Positions 1-13,503 of a stretch of 64,000 nucleotides of DNA are shown here, one piece after another. This DNA is from Ichthyophthirius multifiliis (taxonomy: Eukaryota > Ciliophora > Oligohymenophorea > Hymenostomatida), in NCBI RefSeq assembly GCF_000220395.1, contig NW_004086314.1, positions 1 to 64,000 of the forward strand, read 5' to 3'. The translations under genes were made by a program, and so were the position numbers. A model generated the notes under the pieces. It searched no databases. It had not been told where the DNA came from and saw nothing but the letters and a program-made list of their open reading frames with translations. Position 1 is the first letter of the stretch. Every line of letters starts with the position of its first letter.

Positions 1-749
1 ATATAAGGATTTATCAAAAGATATAGTTTATATAATTTTTAAAGAAAAAAAACAAACAAAAAACACAAAACAAAATTTGGTTTTATAAAATAATAATTTT
101 TATTTATTTTTTTAAAGCTTTTACTATTTATTTTATTATAAAAATATAAATAATATTTTAATAATAATTAAAAATTTTAACTTTGTATAAGAATAATTTT
201 TTCATATTTAAAATTAGTTTATATTTTTTAATATTATATAAGAAATGTATACAAATGTTTTTATAAAGATCTTTATATTATAAAATTTTAAGATATAAAT
301 ATTTTATTTTTAAAAAATAAATTGTATAAAAAAAGAATTATATTATTATATATTTATAAATGTAATACTATTTTTATTTTGATTAAATAAAGAAATTGAA
401 AAAAGTATTAAGATTTAAAAAAATATATTTCGTTTAATATATTATAATATGAAAATAATTTATAAGTAATAAATGGAAATTTTTAAATAATTTTTAAAAA
501 TAAATTCATGATAATAAAATCTTAGTTTTTTATTTAATTAAAATTTTTTATAAAATAAATATTTTTTTTAAAAAAATAAAGAATAATAAATTATCTATAT
601 AAATAAAAAAATTGAAAAATATAAAAAATAAAATATAAAAAAATAAAAAAAATAAATTAAATTCAATATAATATAATAAAAAGAATCTTATGAATAAATA
701 AAAGATAAATTGTAATTAAAAATAAAAATAATAAAGAATAAATAATAAA

Positions 750-780
<31 letters not shown>

Positions 781-1351
781 TATAATAATATTAATATTAA
801 TATTAATATTAATTATTTTAAAAATAATAATATCTTTATATTTATTATTTTAGACATATATATTTATAAAATTATTTTTATTTATCATATAATATTTAAT
901 TAAAAAAATATTCTTTACAAATTTATAATTTCTAAATTTTTATTTTATAACCAACATATACATATACTTAGTTTATTTTATATTTTTAAAATATAATAAT
1001 TAGATATAATTTAATATATACTTATTTATCAGAAATTTATAAATAAAATTTCCATTATTAGATGACACTATATTTTTAAATATAATTAAACATTTATTAA
1101 CCATAATTATATAAATATATTTCTTATGTTTTAAACGTACTTATTAATTTAAAAAATATTTTAATTTTTAATGCTAATATATACAGATAGGTTTGTTTTT
1201 TATATTAAAAAATAATAATACAGAAAATTTAGATTTACAATCTAGTATATTTTTTATTAATTTATAAAAAACAAAACTAATTAATTATTATTAAAAAATA
1301 TACAAATAAATATAATATAAAGAAATATATATATAAATAAATAAAAAAAAA
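1..1351. other. AT-rich intergenic sequence, no gene seen
   Basis: Almost pure A and T with poly-A/T runs and simple repeats. No sustained reading frame with coding character, no tRNA-like GTTCRA arm, and no ciliate telomere repeat (CCCCAA/GGGGTT) at the window edge, so the left edge is an internal cut and not a chromosome end. Confidence 0.6.
749..812. repeat. AAT / ATTAAT simple repeats
   Basis: A run of AAT trinucleotides followed by several copies of an ATTAAT hexamer lies in the spacer before the NSUN5-like gene. It is ordinary microsatellite sequence with no coding role that I can see. Confidence 0.7.
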
Positions 1352-2643
1352 ATGAATAAATATATAAATTATGCAAAAGCCTTAAAAAAAATAAAAATCG
1401 AAAAAGCTAATTTAAAAACTCTTCTTTTTAGGGATTTTCCATAAAAGAATATCCCTGAAGCATATGGAATTTTAATAAAAGCATTAAAAAATTATGAATA
1501 AATTCAAGAAATAGCTTAATAATTAAAAAAAAAAGATAAAAAATGTTCTTAAAATGTTCAAAATTTCTTCCTTTTTTGTATTTTGATTATTGAATAATTC
1601 TTTTCTGATAAAAAAAAAATACAAGGTGGTGGCTAATTAAAAAAATACATAATAGAAAACAAAGATTTTATACAAAAAATGTTAAAAATGGATTCAAATT
1701 AATCATATATTATCAAAAAGATATCTATATGCGCTTAATAGGACCTAAAAATGCTTTTTTTAATGAAAAAATACTACCAAAAGCCGAAAAAGATGACATA
1801 ATACCAAATTTATATAAAATCCAATATAAAAACTATCAAGAAATAATCCAAAAAAATCCCATAAAAGACCTTTAAGAAAACAACTTAGTAATATAGAGTA
1901 AATCAAGTGCTATTCCTGCATTTTTTTTATATGAAAAATTAATAAAAAACTAAAAATAAAATAATGAAAAAATCGAAATTATAGACTGTTGTGCAGCTCC
2001 GGGAAATAAAACACTATAATTGATCGAATATATAGGAAAAAAAGGAAAAATTCTAGCTTTCGAAAAAGACGAGAAACGATTTCAAATTTTGAAAAAAAGA
2101 CTTGAAATTTTTTTCAAAAACGATAATAATTTTGAATGTTTTTAATAAGATTTTTTACAAATAAAACCCGAGTATTATCCAAATGTAAAGTATATTTTAT
2201 GTGATCCTTCATGTTCAGGTAGTGGAATGTTAAATCATATATATTTTGATAGTATATAGGAGGAAAAAGAAGAAAATTTAAAGGAATTCTTTATTGATAA
2301 ATGTAATAAAATATACGAAAATTTAAACGGAAAGGAAAAAAATAGGGTGTTGAATTTAAGTATATTTCAAAAGGAAATTTTAAATAAAATAAAAATGTTT
2401 CCAAATTTAGAAGGTTTTGTGTATTCTACTTGTTCTATTTTTTAAATGGAAAATGAAGATGTGGTAGGAAGTTTTATTTAAGAAAATAAAAATTAGTTTA
2501 AATTAGTAGATTTATGTGAAAATTGGGATTGTAAAGGATTCTAAACAGATTTATTACTAGATGGAAATAAATGTTTAAGAGTTAATCCTTTTTAAGAAAG
2601 TTCTGATGGATTTTTTGTAGCTTTAATTAAAAAAATTAATTGA
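1352..2643 (+). CDS. NSUN5: NSUN5/Rcm1-like 25S/28S rRNA cytosine-C5 methyltransferase
   Basis: SAM-dependent RNA m5C methyltransferase of the NOL1/NOP2/Sun family; NSUN5/Rcm1 modifies one conserved cytosine of large-subunit rRNA in the nucleolus. Visible family landmarks, in order: an N-terminal segment matching NSUN5 in layout, including GGG; an S-K-R-Y-L substrate-binding segment; the SAM motif DCCAAPGNKT; motif VI with cysteine, DPSCSGSGM; motif IV with catalytic cysteine, VYSTCS followed by ENEDVV; and the C-terminal GFFVALI strand. The ATG at 1352 is the first start and the TGA at 2641 ends the frame. The span is not a multiple of three. The frame changes near 1670-1690 (short A runs) and at the seven-T run 1755-1761, between the N-terminal part and the SAM domain. 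Both sides match the family, so I read these as sequence errors. In-frame TAA/TAG codons sit at Gln-compatible positions. Confidence 0.88.
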
Positions 2644-2848
2644 AACAAAATTATAAAATATATATATATTTATATAAAAAATTATATATATATAATTTAT
2701 AATTATATAAATAAATATATATATATATTTATTTATTTATATTCATATATATATATATATTTATATGTATATATTTAAATATTTTTATATATATTCTTTT
2801 TTTTTAAATATTTAATAAAAAAAATTATATATATATTTAATATAAAAA

Positions 2849-4505
2849 ATGAATTAAAAATTATAATATTTTCATTTATTTTCTCTTTTTTAAAAAGTTA
2901 ATGAATATAAAATAAATATATTGAAACAATCTTTTTATATTATTAAAGAATTTAATTATAAATTAAATAAATTTTAAGATTTTCTTGACAAAATATCAAC
3001 AAAAATTTTCATAAATTAATAGAAAAGTACAAAGCTTAAAATGTGTTAAATAATTAGAAATTTTATTTAAGCTGAACGAAATATTGAAAATAGAAAATAT
3101 ATTATATTAGCAAAACTAATTAATAATTATCATTTAAGAGCTTTTTATTATTTTAATAAATGGAATAATTACATGTAATATTAGAGGAAATATCCTTAAA
3201 AAGAAATTCACAAAATTTCTTTAAAAAATTATTATTTGAAATTTAAAGTAATTATTTTTAATTTTATTTATTTTATTTATATAATTAAAGATATTCGAAA
3301 TATCAATAAGAAAAATAATAAAAAAATAATAGATAGGAGCTTTTTTAAAACTAAAGATTTTTTAATAATAAAAAAAAAAGAAGATTTAATAATAAATATT
3401 ATCTATTTTGATACTTAATAGTATATTTAATTAAAATAAATAATAAAAAATGGCATTTGCATTTAATAAAATTAAAATTAAAAAACAAAAAAATAATAAA
3501 TAATAATATGTTTAAAAATCTAATCATATTTAATTAAATATAGATTAATAAATTATCAAATCATAAGTATTTTTTATAAAAAAAAAAAAAAACATAAATA
3601 TATATTAAAAAATTATGAATATATATTAACATATATAAATATATATATATAAATTTATTATATATTTATATATAAGTCTATTTATTTTTTATTTTATATT
3701 TTTTTTCATAAATTTATATTAATAAAGGCAATAGTATGTTAAAAAATTTATTTAAAATATAGAAAAACCTAATTAAAAATAACTGCATATAATATAATTT
3801 TTAAACATATGTAGTAAAGAATTAATAATTAAAATCAAAAAATTAAATAATATTTTAAAATTTGGATAAAATAAACTTATAGACTAAATTTAAATTAAAG
3901 AATTTAGTTAAAAAATTTACATTAATAAATATAAAATGAAATAAATAATGTAATTTCTATATTTGTTTGTATATTTTTATCATTTTATTAGTTATATGAA
4001 GATTTATCTTAAAAATATTAAATTAATTAATAAACTTCACAATAGAACTAAAACTAATGCATAATCCATAAAAAAAATTAAGAAAAAATTGATGATATGT
4101 ATTTTTGTCAATTAAAAAATAAGTTATATGATGAATTTATTTCAAGTAAATAAATATAAAATACATCGTATATAATTATATAGCTGACGTTTTGAAAATG
4201 CTGGAAGCAATAGAAAATGAAAATATGTTATTAAAACAAAAATTATTAGAATAGGAGCAGATGAAAATCATAATATAAGATAATAAACTACCTAATAATG
4301 TATTTATAATAAATAAAAAATATATTTATTAAAAAAAAAAAAAAAGATATAAACAGATAAAAAGTAAATTAATATATATATAAAAATATTTTAAAAAAAA
4401 TAAATGTATGTAATTAATAGTTTACAAAATAATGAAAATGAAAATAACAAAAATAAAATTTTAATAAATAACTTTTTAGAAGATTTTAATAAAAACAATA
4501 TTAAA

Positions 4506-4545
<40 letters not shown>

Positions 4546-4808
4546 TTGAATAAAACGCTGAATAAAGACTAATCTTAGCATTTAATCTTCAAGAAAATTA
4601 ATAATAAAAATCTATAAATGTTCCTTTATAATTTAAAAAGCTTATAAGAGATGGATATATAATTGAAAGAAGAAAAGTAAAAAAATAAAAAAACACAAAT
4701 ATATAAATAAGAATATTTAAAAAGTAAAATTAAAAGAACATGTAATAATTATTGAAATCATATTCATTCGAATAATTATATTAAACTTAAAACAGTCAAT
4801 AAATCTGA
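2849..4808 (+). CDS. Hypothetical Gln/Asn-rich coiled-coil protein with Sfi1-like motifs
   Basis: No family recognised with certainty. Reading with TGA as the sole stop, an ATG at 2849 opens a basic, Gln/Asn-rich protein that needs several introns. Visible intron-like blocks are about 3240-3286 and 3570-3727, a good GTAATT..TTATTAG block around 3949-3990, and one from the GTAAAT near 4145 to the TAG near 4182. The last exon begins around 4404 and ends at the TGA at 4806. Two short motifs, RAFYYFNKWNNY (about 3139-3174) and KQYFKIWIKQ (about 3843-3872), look like the F-x2-W core of Sfi1 centrin-binding repeats, which would suggest a basal-body or cytoskeletal protein. A leucine-rich helix (start LEAIENENMLLKQKL) follows near 4200. 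Exon joins are uncertain and the start could lie elsewhere. Confidence 0.45.
4508..4544 (+). repeat. AAT microsatellite encoding poly-Asn
   Basis: Twelve or so AAT codons inside the last exon of the upstream hypothetical gene, giving a poly-asparagine tract. Poly-Asn runs are common in AT-rich ciliate proteins. Confidence 0.75.
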
Positions 4809-4854
4809 AAAAATTAATAAAAAAAAAAAAAAACTTAAAATATAAAATAATATT

Positions 4855-6129
4855 TCATTAATATTTATAATCATAAACATATTCAATTTCATCCCCTGTA
4901 TAATAAAAAAGCACACAAGCATACAATGGATCATTATCAACTATTTAAATATCTAATTTATATACTTAATCTGTTTTATTATCTTTTTAAAACTACACAA
5001 ATTTTCCTATAGGATCATAATTTATTTATACAGTATCATTTTTTCCAAAATAAAAACCTTTTACCACATTATTAGCTTATGTCGTACTTGTAGACCAAGA
5101 TCCGGCATTTGAGGACATCAAATAAGCTCCATGTCCTAATGCATTAAAGTTAAATCCATAATTTTTCTCAACAATTATATTTTTATGACAAACACCTATT
5201 GCAATCCAATTATTACCTCCAGCATTTCCTTATTTATTTTTAAAAGTAATTTTAATCGGTTTATTTTTAGGTAAAGGAGGTTCCATTAATGCAAATCGAT
5301 AATTAGGAGTAGTTCCTATAGATTTAACTGTAAATTTATTAATTTAAGTGATTTAAGGGTGTTTTAAACTAAAAGAAAATTACATTTTTAACTATTCACC
5401 TCCTAATATATCCATATTCTATATAACTTCTTATATATATTTTTTTTAAATTTCAAAAACTTAAACTATGTTTTTTTATGTATTTTCGAATTATATCTAT
5501 ATATCTTTATATTAATAAACTATGTTATTTTTCAAGCTCTCAGTGGATATGTTTTCATTTTAAAATTATTCATTATTATTATTACAAACGGAAACAGGGA
5601 CAAAATTAATTAATCTCATAACTGAGCTTTTTAAAACTTCTAAATCATTTCTATAATCATATATATTGTTAAAAAGCTAATTTATGGTATCTCCTTTTAC
5701 ACTATGTGATAAAATTTAATCTCTCATTCGAGAAAAATAACATTCCATTTATTCTTTTAAATTTTTAGTATGTTATTAAAAAATATAATTTAATTTCTCT
5801 ATTTCTTTTTCTTATAATTTTTATTAGTTTTCTAATTCAACTAATAATTCATCAATGTTTAATGTCTCCAATTTTGCGGCTTTTGATGTGTTTTCTAAAG
5901 CTTAGTGTAATAAAACCTTTAATGGTTTCCATTACCCTTTTTTTTGTTCTTCTTGGCATATTACACATCCTAATATTTCTTCTTTATGTTATGTATTTAA
6001 TTGAACATAATTTAATTTTTCGCCTGTATGGAAATCACCTTTTTGGCATTCTAAGTATTTCAACTATCTTGTTTCTTAGTTTAAAGAAGGATTTTATGTT
6101 TATTAGGGTTAAAATACTTATTCTTACAT
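4855..6129 (-). CDS. SPRY-domain protein with N-terminal Cys/His motif and coiled coil
   Basis: An intronless frame of exactly 425 codons (ATG at 6129, TGA at 4857). The N-terminal 75 residues contain a Cys/His cluster (YLECQKGDFHTGEK, then CVICQEEQ) reminiscent of a degenerate B-box. A long Leu/Glu/Lys coiled coil follows (about residues 85-230). The C-terminal 190 residues form a SPRY/B30.2-like beta-sandwich, with landmarks NWIAIGVCHKNI, GFNFNALGHGAYLMSSN, KNDTVQINYD and the closing strands PLYACVLFYY. Such SPRY proteins are numerous in ciliates and act as protein-interaction adaptors; the partner cannot be read from sequence. The nearby standard-code frame on the opposite strand is a shadow. 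The clean uninterrupted frame makes this one of the better-defined genes of the window. Confidence 0.85.
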
Positions 6130-6424
6130 TTTCTATTTATTTTAAATTAGAATTATTATAAGTATTTTATTGTGTAAATATGTAGATTTATTTCTTGAAA
6201 AAAAAAAAATATTATAATATTTATTTTTGTTGAAATTATATATAAAATAAAAATAGGAAAATTAAATTTTCTCTAAAATAATATATTAAACTATTTTTTT
6301 ATTTTTTTAAAATAAAAAATTATTTCTATATTAAATTTAAATATTTTTTTTTAATTGAAAAGTCTATAATTAGATATTTTATATATAATATTAAGTTTAT
6401 TTCATTTCATTTTAAAAATAATTT

Positions 6425-7054
6425 TCATTTATAAATATCATCAAAATATATATTTTTGTTTCTATAAAATAAATTAATATTCAATTAATTATTAAAATAT
6501 TTTTCATAAATTTTATTTTCAATACTTCTCATAATCCTAATACCTAAATCTTCATTTTTTGTACAAAATGGTCTCGTTTAAATAGAAATACATCCATTTA
6601 AATTCGCTAAAAGAATATCAGTTAATAATCTATCACCAATAAATCCGATTTCATGATTAAGAATTCTTTTATTCGGATTCTTTTATTTTAAAAAATTTAA
6701 AATATCATTAAAATTAAAAGGTTTTCTATTTTAAGTTAAAATACATGTCATATTTAAAATGTTTTCAATTATTTATTTTTATTCTGTATTTTTTACTGAA
6801 TTAGAAATTAAAAATAAAGAATTGTTATCATATATTGATTTAACTTCATTTTATATGCAATGTTTTATTTTTTCATCATAATAATCAGGTTATAAATGTT
6901 ATGTAAGTGTATTATCCTTATCAAAAATTAAATACTTTATTCCTTTTTAAAATAACTTTTCATAGTTTAATTAATCTATTCTGTTTATTTATATAATTGG
7001 AATGCATAAAAATGGACGCTTATACAAATATTTTACTAATTTATAATTTTTCAT
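6425..7054 (-). CDS. Mitochondrial phosphatidylglycerophosphate phosphatase, Gep4/YqeG HAD family
   Basis: A 209-residue protein in one uninterrupted frame (ATG at 7054, TGA at 6427). It belongs to the HAD-type PGP phosphatase family (yeast Gep4, bacterial YqeG), which dephosphorylates phosphatidylglycerophosphate in cardiolipin synthesis on the matrix side of the inner mitochondrial membrane. The catalytic motif I is visible as FDKDNTLT with both aspartates. Motif II is the SNS segment (LFLISNSVKN). Motif III/IV is FIGDRLLTDILLANLNG, corresponding to the family GD-x-(4)-D pattern. The length matches the family. It lies tail-forward to the SPRY gene, 295 bp away, on the same strand but with no sign of co-transcription. 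Confidence 0.87.
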
Positions 7055-7184
7055 TTTTTTTTAAAAGAATTTTAAATTAAAAAAAATAAATAATATTAAT
7101 AAATTAATAAAAAGATAAAAATTAAAAAATAAAATAAAATATTATAATAAATATATTAAATATAAATAAATATATATATATATA

Positions 7185-7216
<32 letters not shown>

Positions 7217-7245
7217 TATTATATCCTTTTCCTTAAAAATATTAT

Positions 7246-7855
7246 TCATTAGTATTTTTACCTTTTTTTATTTATATTTTTTTTTTAAAATAAATACTAA
7301 TTGTATTTGATTAATTTAAATTAATTTGATTTTAATTAATTTAATTTTCTAATTCATTAGTATTTATATTGTATTATTTTCCTCCGTATTCATATATTTC
7401 TAATTTGAATTATTTATATGCTTAAAATGCAATATAAGCAGCAACAATATAAAATATAATTAAAAAAAAGATAATATATTTTAAATAGATATTAATTTAT
7501 TTTCTGATTAAATAATTTCTTTTCCATTTTATACTAAAGTAAGTAAAAAAACTATATGCTATACAATACTAAATATACAAATAAAAACTATATAAAATAA
7601 GATTAACCATTAAGATATTTATATCCATGTTATATATAAAATTAAACATGAAAATAATTCAAATATTCCTTTTGTAACGCTTTTATATAAAAATATAAAT
7701 AATAATCCGATTATTAAATGAACTATACATAGAAATTTTAATTATGTTATTTTTTTTCTAGATTAATCTTCCCTAGGTTCTATTTATTATAAATTAATAC
7801 AAATCTTTAAGATTTATTAAGTAATAATAATAAAAATATATAATTAAAAATGTAA
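7246..7855 (-). CDS. Small multi-pass membrane protein, start unresolved
   Basis: Not recognised. The reverse strand encodes about 150-200 residues with four hydrophobic segments (start points CIVHLIIGLLFIFL, LFSCLILYITW, LILFYIVFICIFS, and a last one ending VAAYIAFQAYK), followed by a hydrophilic Asn/Gln-rich tail and a TGA at 7246-7248. The frame changes between the third and fourth segments, at the A/T homopolymer near 7467-7475; both sides have clear membrane-protein character, so I suspect a sequence error. No ATG is in frame upstream of the first segment. The first exon may be separated by an intron in the 7800-7900 region. Confidence 0.6.
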
Positions 7856-8287
7856 TTTTATATTAATTAATTAATTTTTTTAGAAAATTAAAATTTTTAC
7901 ATATAATATTAAGTATATTTTTAATCTTATTTAAATAAATAAGATTGATTTTAATATTTACAATTGTATTTATTATTAATATTATTATAAAATCTTGTAA
8001 GATAAATATAAATATATATATAAATTTATATATATATATAAATATATATATGTATAAATATTGTATATAATATATTAGTAAAAATTTTCATTTAGAATTT
8101 TTATATTATATAATTATATATAATAATATTATTGATTAAATTATAAAATAATATTAATGATTTATTATAATCTTAATATTTAAATAAATATATATGTTTT
8201 AAAAAATATACATTTCATTTAAATATTATATCGTTTTAATTTTAAATTATAATAAATAAAATAAATTAATAATGATTTCATGTTAAA

Positions 8288-10132
8288 ATGAATATGAAAA
8301 AAACTATAAACTATTAAATGAATAATCAAAGCAATTTTACGATTAATTAAAGCATTACAAAAATGTTCATTAACAAAAAAAATAAAAATTTAAAAAGATT
8401 ATTTATTTATTTATTTATTGTTAAAAAAAAAAATGTAAAATAATATAGAAATACACATAAGAGAAAAATAAAAATTAATAACTTATATAAATAATATAAA
8501 AAAATTAATTTGATCTTGAATAAAATGAAAAGATAATATAACAAAACAAACAATTGATAAAAAATTTAAAATAAAATGAATCATTACATAAAAACTAAAT
8601 TAAATACTTATAAGAATAATTAAAGTTATGTCAATAATGTTAAACAAAAATAATACGAAAAGAAGAATAAATAATAAAACCATAAAATAAAAATAATACA
8701 AGTCAAAATAACATAAATACAATGTAAAACATATAAATCTAATTTAATCAAAATCTTAATAATATATAATAAACTAACAATAAAGCCTAAACATAACTCT
8801 AAAAAGAAAAATCAAACTCAATTATAAGAGACTTAAGCCAAAGCTCAAATAACAATAATATTTCAATATAATATTTAAACCAAAAAACTACTAACTAAAT
8901 TAAAAATCCTAACATTAGTAGTATTTATTTAAGTTATAATTCACGAAAAGTAAGCCAATAATAAATAAATATGAAAAAGCCTTTAAGTACAAGTACTTAT
9001 TAGAGTAATAATTTAAATACAAAAAATGAAAATTTAAATAATAAAAGTCAAATAAAATATAATAATAACAAAGAAAATAACTTTTTTGTACTATATAGTT
9101 AAATAAACAATAGGCTTTTATAAAGTAGCGAAAATAATATTTAAAATAGCAGAACTAATAGTCAGTCAAACAGTCAAAGTTTAAACTAGAAAAAACTAAG
9201 TCTATTTTAAAATAAAAATTAAACAGAAGGAAATGAATTAAATTCTTATTTAAATGATAAAAATAATTAAAAGATATGTTCTAGAGAATTAAAATAAAAT
9301 AAACTAATGAATAAAATTAAAATTTAGCCTTTAGGTAATATATATTAGAAAAGAAAATTCGAAAACTTCGAATAGTAAATAAATAATGAATCTTTTTAGC
9401 AAAAAGTGGCTATTAATAATAAATATAGTAGACTAGAAGAAGACAATGAATTCGAAGTATAAGAAGAGGAAGTAAATAAGTAAAATTTACTCGAAATTAA
9501 TACATAAAATAATGTAAAATATAGCTATAAAACATATTTTTCAGAAAAAGAAAAAATATTACTTTAGCAAGGAAAAAACATTTATTAAGATAATTAAATT
9601 GAAAATTTATTAATTTCCTAAAGTGATATCAAAAGGGAAAATCATATAAATAAGTAATAAAATTAACTAAAGAAAAAAAAGAGTGATATAATATAAGAAA
9701 ATAAAAATAATTATAGCATATTAAAATAATAATAAATAAAAAAGAAATGTGCTACTGAAGAAGATATAAACACTTTAAATTTAAATAAAAAATAAATTTA
9801 AAAAACATCTAATTTATATAATTAATAAAATAATGAAACGAACAATGAAATAATCAGTTTAATAGAAATGAATATATAAAATGAAGATATAAGTTAAAGA
9901 AATAGTATTACATGCGGAGATTTCCAAAATTTGGAATTAAAAATAAAAAGTAGATCAATCGCAAATTTAAATAAAGAACCAGGAAGAATGAAAAAAAATT
10001 TAGAAAAAATATAGATTTAAAATAAAATATAAATAATCCTGGAGATAAAATTTTTGAATAATTTATTATTTTCGGAATAAACGAAGAAAATATAGATAAA
10101 ACAACATTTGCCAAATAAAAGTAAATATTAAT

Positions 10133-10175
<43 letters not shown>

Positions 10176-10564
10176 TTATATTTACATTTTTATTTACATT
10201 TATATTTTTTTTTCTTTAGTTTGACTTCTAAAATGTAATATAGATATCCGGAATATTAAATACTTGAAAACAATTGTGAAAACGTTTTGCCTTTTTTCGT
10301 TTTTCCTAATGGTGTAGAAACTTAGTAAATGAAAATTACAGATTCTTTATCTTAAATAAATGAAATCATGTTTGCTAACTACGATATTGAATATAATGAA
10401 AATAGTTTCACTTTTGTTGTTAAAACTGGCGATTCTTTTAAAAAAGTAAACAATTAATCTAATATATTATTAGATATTTGTAATCCTTCTAGGCTTTTAT
10501 ATGGAATTTGCTTTAAAATAAAGGATATAATTGATGATAATCCATCCTAAGTATAATTTATTTT

Positions 10565-10601
<37 letters not shown>

Positions 10602-11913
10602 CTTATCTTTAATAAGGATTCAAAAAATAAAAAAAATGTTTTTGGGTAACTAAAAGAGCTATATGTTTTTTAACATATTATCCTTTTATAAATTTTTTCT
10701 TAGATATAATTTCTTCTATATTAAGTAATTTTTGTTTAAATAAAAAAAAATAGAAAATATGTTTTTTATTTTTTATTCCTTATTTTTTTTTTATTTTTTT
10801 CAGAAATTATTAAATAAAAGATTAATTGAAAATTCAAAGAATCAACTACCAAACCTAAAATTCTAGCCTAAAAAATAAGGACATTTTCACATAAATCAAA
10901 TAAGAAAAACTAACAGAGGTATTTTTTTTTTTCTCTAATTTTATTTTATTTTTTTTAAATAAATAAAAAAAAAAAAAAAAGTTAATTTAAAAATATTATC
11001 TTGGATTTCTTAATCAATTATAAAATTTAACTACCCCAAATTTAAACTCCTATATATATATATAATATAATACCGAATTATTTTCTTACTAAATTCCTAA
11101 TTAATAAAATGCACCATATATAGAAGCAGAAGGATCAAGTTCAATAATATTTTCATGTATTTAATGTGAAATGTTTGTAGAAATATACCTTAATTTAATG
11201 ATAGAGCAGCATACTATTCTCGTATCATAAAATACCGCCCTTTTATCATCCGGAATTTTAATGTTTTATTCACTTTTAAAGCCTTTTAAATGGCCTCATC
11301 CAATTATAAGTATTCTTCCATTTAATTTAATGCATTTAATGGACTCTCCTGTACCTATTATGGTGGGTTTAAATATGTCAAAAAATGAAGTTTTGGAACT
11401 TGATTTACCTAATAAATACGATTAGTGTACTTTTGTATATTTAGATGAAAATCAGGTTGAAATATAAGGAAGTTTTTAAGAAATAAAAAAATCTTAATTA
11501 TATAAAAGCTTAGTGGGTGATGTTTAATTTTTTTTGAGGAATTATGCCCAGTAAAAAAAGAGTTTTAAAAGGAATATTTAAGTAATTTGGATGGGAAATA
11601 TTTAAAAAAGAACTGGTTATTTCTCCTAATGAAATATAGAAAAAATGCTGTCTTTAAATTATGAGTGGATTTACTAAGTTTTTATATAGATAAATTATTA
11701 ATCATATACCATAATAGAATATTTTTTTAGATAATAATGTAAAATAAAACAATTATATTTTATTAAAAAATAAATAAATAGGAATTTAATTTCGAATAAT
11801 TAGAATAGTATATTTATAAAAGTAGAAACGATAAAATTGAAGATGTTCTTTTATCTAAAATCATAAAAACTTAAATTTTTAGATATTATATAGAATAGTT
11901 ATATGAAAATTGA
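8288..11913 (+). CDS. DENN-domain protein with Gln/Asn-rich N-terminal half
   Basis: Likely Rab guanine-nucleotide exchange factor. The first roughly 560 codons encode a coiled coil (8450-8640) and a Ser/Asn/Gln-rich linker. Then come the uDENN strand EQFIIFGINEEN, the YRYPEYQILENNC/LPFFVFPNG segment, LLYGICFKIKD, and RAICFLTYYPFINFF. The cDENN part has EMFVEIYLNLMIEQHTILV, LLKPFKWPHPIISILPFNL and SPVPIMVGL, and a short dDENN follows. Clear introns are 10121-10219 (99 nt), a U-rich one ending about 10801, one from about 10919 to 10981, and 11739-11781 (43 nt). The frame must change at the A8 run 9988-9995 and near 10620-10635 and 11556-11575, each a homopolymer region. The N-terminal ATG at 8288 is the best start, with a possible 29-nt intron or an A11 error at 8420-8448. 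The TGA is at 11911. Confidence 0.82.
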
Positions 11914-12008
11914 ATAATAATAAAAAAAAAATTAATAAAAATAAATAAAAAAAGCATATATTTTTTTTGTATAATAATAAAAATAAATATTTTTTTTATT
12001 TTTTTTAT

Positions 12009-13380
12009 TCATGTCAATTTTTTTTATATAGAATTTAAATATTTTAAAAAAACCCGAGTATCTAAATTACTTTATTATATTTTATTTTTTAGCATTTATG
12101 CGTATTTTTAATAATTAATATCTGTTTATTATTAATTTAATTATTAATTATTAACTTATTAAATTCCATTTTATATGAAAAATAAAAAATTTAGATCTTA
12201 TATTATTTATTAATACTACAAACCAAAAAATAATTAAATTTTTTTTTTAAAAAAAAAAAAAATTACCTAATCATTATTTTAAAATTGCTTTTCTTATTTA
12301 TTAAAAAAATCTTTAAAATTATCAAGTAGTTACTTTTATAAAATTTAATAATATTTTAAGTTATTATTTTCTTCGGCTATATTTTCAATGTTTTTTTATA
12401 AAACCTAAATCATTTCGTTTTTTTATTTAAGTTCCATTTCCAATAAATAATTCTTGTTAGTAAGTTCCCTATTTTCGTTATTATTATTTGATTCATATGC
12501 TTATTCTAAAATACTTTCTACTTATTTACTTTTATTTTAATATTATTATTTCAAATAAGGCTAAACTTCATCTTAAAGTGAGCTTAATCTTATATTTTAT
12601 TCCTTTCTGATAGTATTTTACCCTAAGTTTTCAAAAGGATCTTCTTTTTTTTTACTTTTGAAATAATTCGTTAGATTTGAAAGATTTAATGATGAATATT
12701 TTCTATGTATAGATTATAAAGAATTGCTTTTAAAATTTTAATTTTTTTTTTTTTTTTTTTTTTTTTCGTTACTCTGTTTTTAGTTTTATGAGTATCTAGA
12801 TTATATGTTTTTGTAATTATTTTTTATGTACTAGTCTTTTACATCATTTCCCTTTCAAATTCTATCAATATAATTTTTGATTAATAAGGCTGTTTTTAAA
12901 AAATATATATATATATATATATTATATAGAACATCTATAATTTTTTACTATATCATATTTAGTTAGCTTTATTAAAGTCCCTTCAGGAGGTGTACATGAA
13001 AAAGGTTAATGAAAAATTGAAGTTTTTACCATATTTAATAATAATTTTGCATATAAATTTCTGTTTTATTTTTATATAATATTGCTATTTGATATATTTA
13101 ATTTCTTTATCCAAATATTTATTCGAATTTGTTGATTTAAATGATATTTTTATATATATTTTTGAGCTTAGGATATGATTTCTTAAAATGATTCGTCTAG
13201 TTTATGGCTAATTTTATTAATTTTATTTTAAGTGTTATCGATTTAATTTTAATTATGTAATTCGAAGGATTACATTAAATTAAGTTTTTAATTTTAAATG
13301 CTATAACTAGTATTAATACTACTACTTTTATTATTTTTAAATGAATATGAGATTTTTCTTGAAGATAAATAATTATTAAT
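12009..13380 (-). CDS. Hypothetical coiled-coil protein
   Basis: Family not recognised. The reverse strand shows a polar N-terminal region (ISYSFKNNKSSSINTSYS), the segment FSCTPPEGTLIKLTKYDI, an intron of about 60 nt around 12890-12950, and a long helical region rich in Glu, Gln and Leu (start LLEMELKQKNEMIQVLQKNI). A convincing 51-nt intron (12216-12266) precedes a short last exon ending in TGA at 12009-12011. At about 12743-12768 and 13390-13414 long T runs (poly-A on the coding strand) obscure the frame. No in-frame ATG was found upstream of 13380, so the 5' end is unresolved. It is tail-to-tail with the DENN gene, 95 bp apart. Confidence 0.6.
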
Positions 13381-13503
13381 TTTTTACTATTTTTTTTTTT
13401 TTTTTTTTTTTTTGGTAATAAATAAATATGTGGATTAATCAATTAGTTATAAAAAATAATAAAAAAATATAAAAAAAAATAGACATATGTATATATTTAT
13501 TAA

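Noticed and set aside
1-60. Possible chromosome end
   Set aside because: No C4A2/G4T2 repeat is present at either edge of the window.
5862-6161. 99-codon standard-code frame on the plus strand
   Set aside because: It is antisense to the N-terminal half of the SPRY gene, which has a clean 425-codon frame with clear domain sequence.
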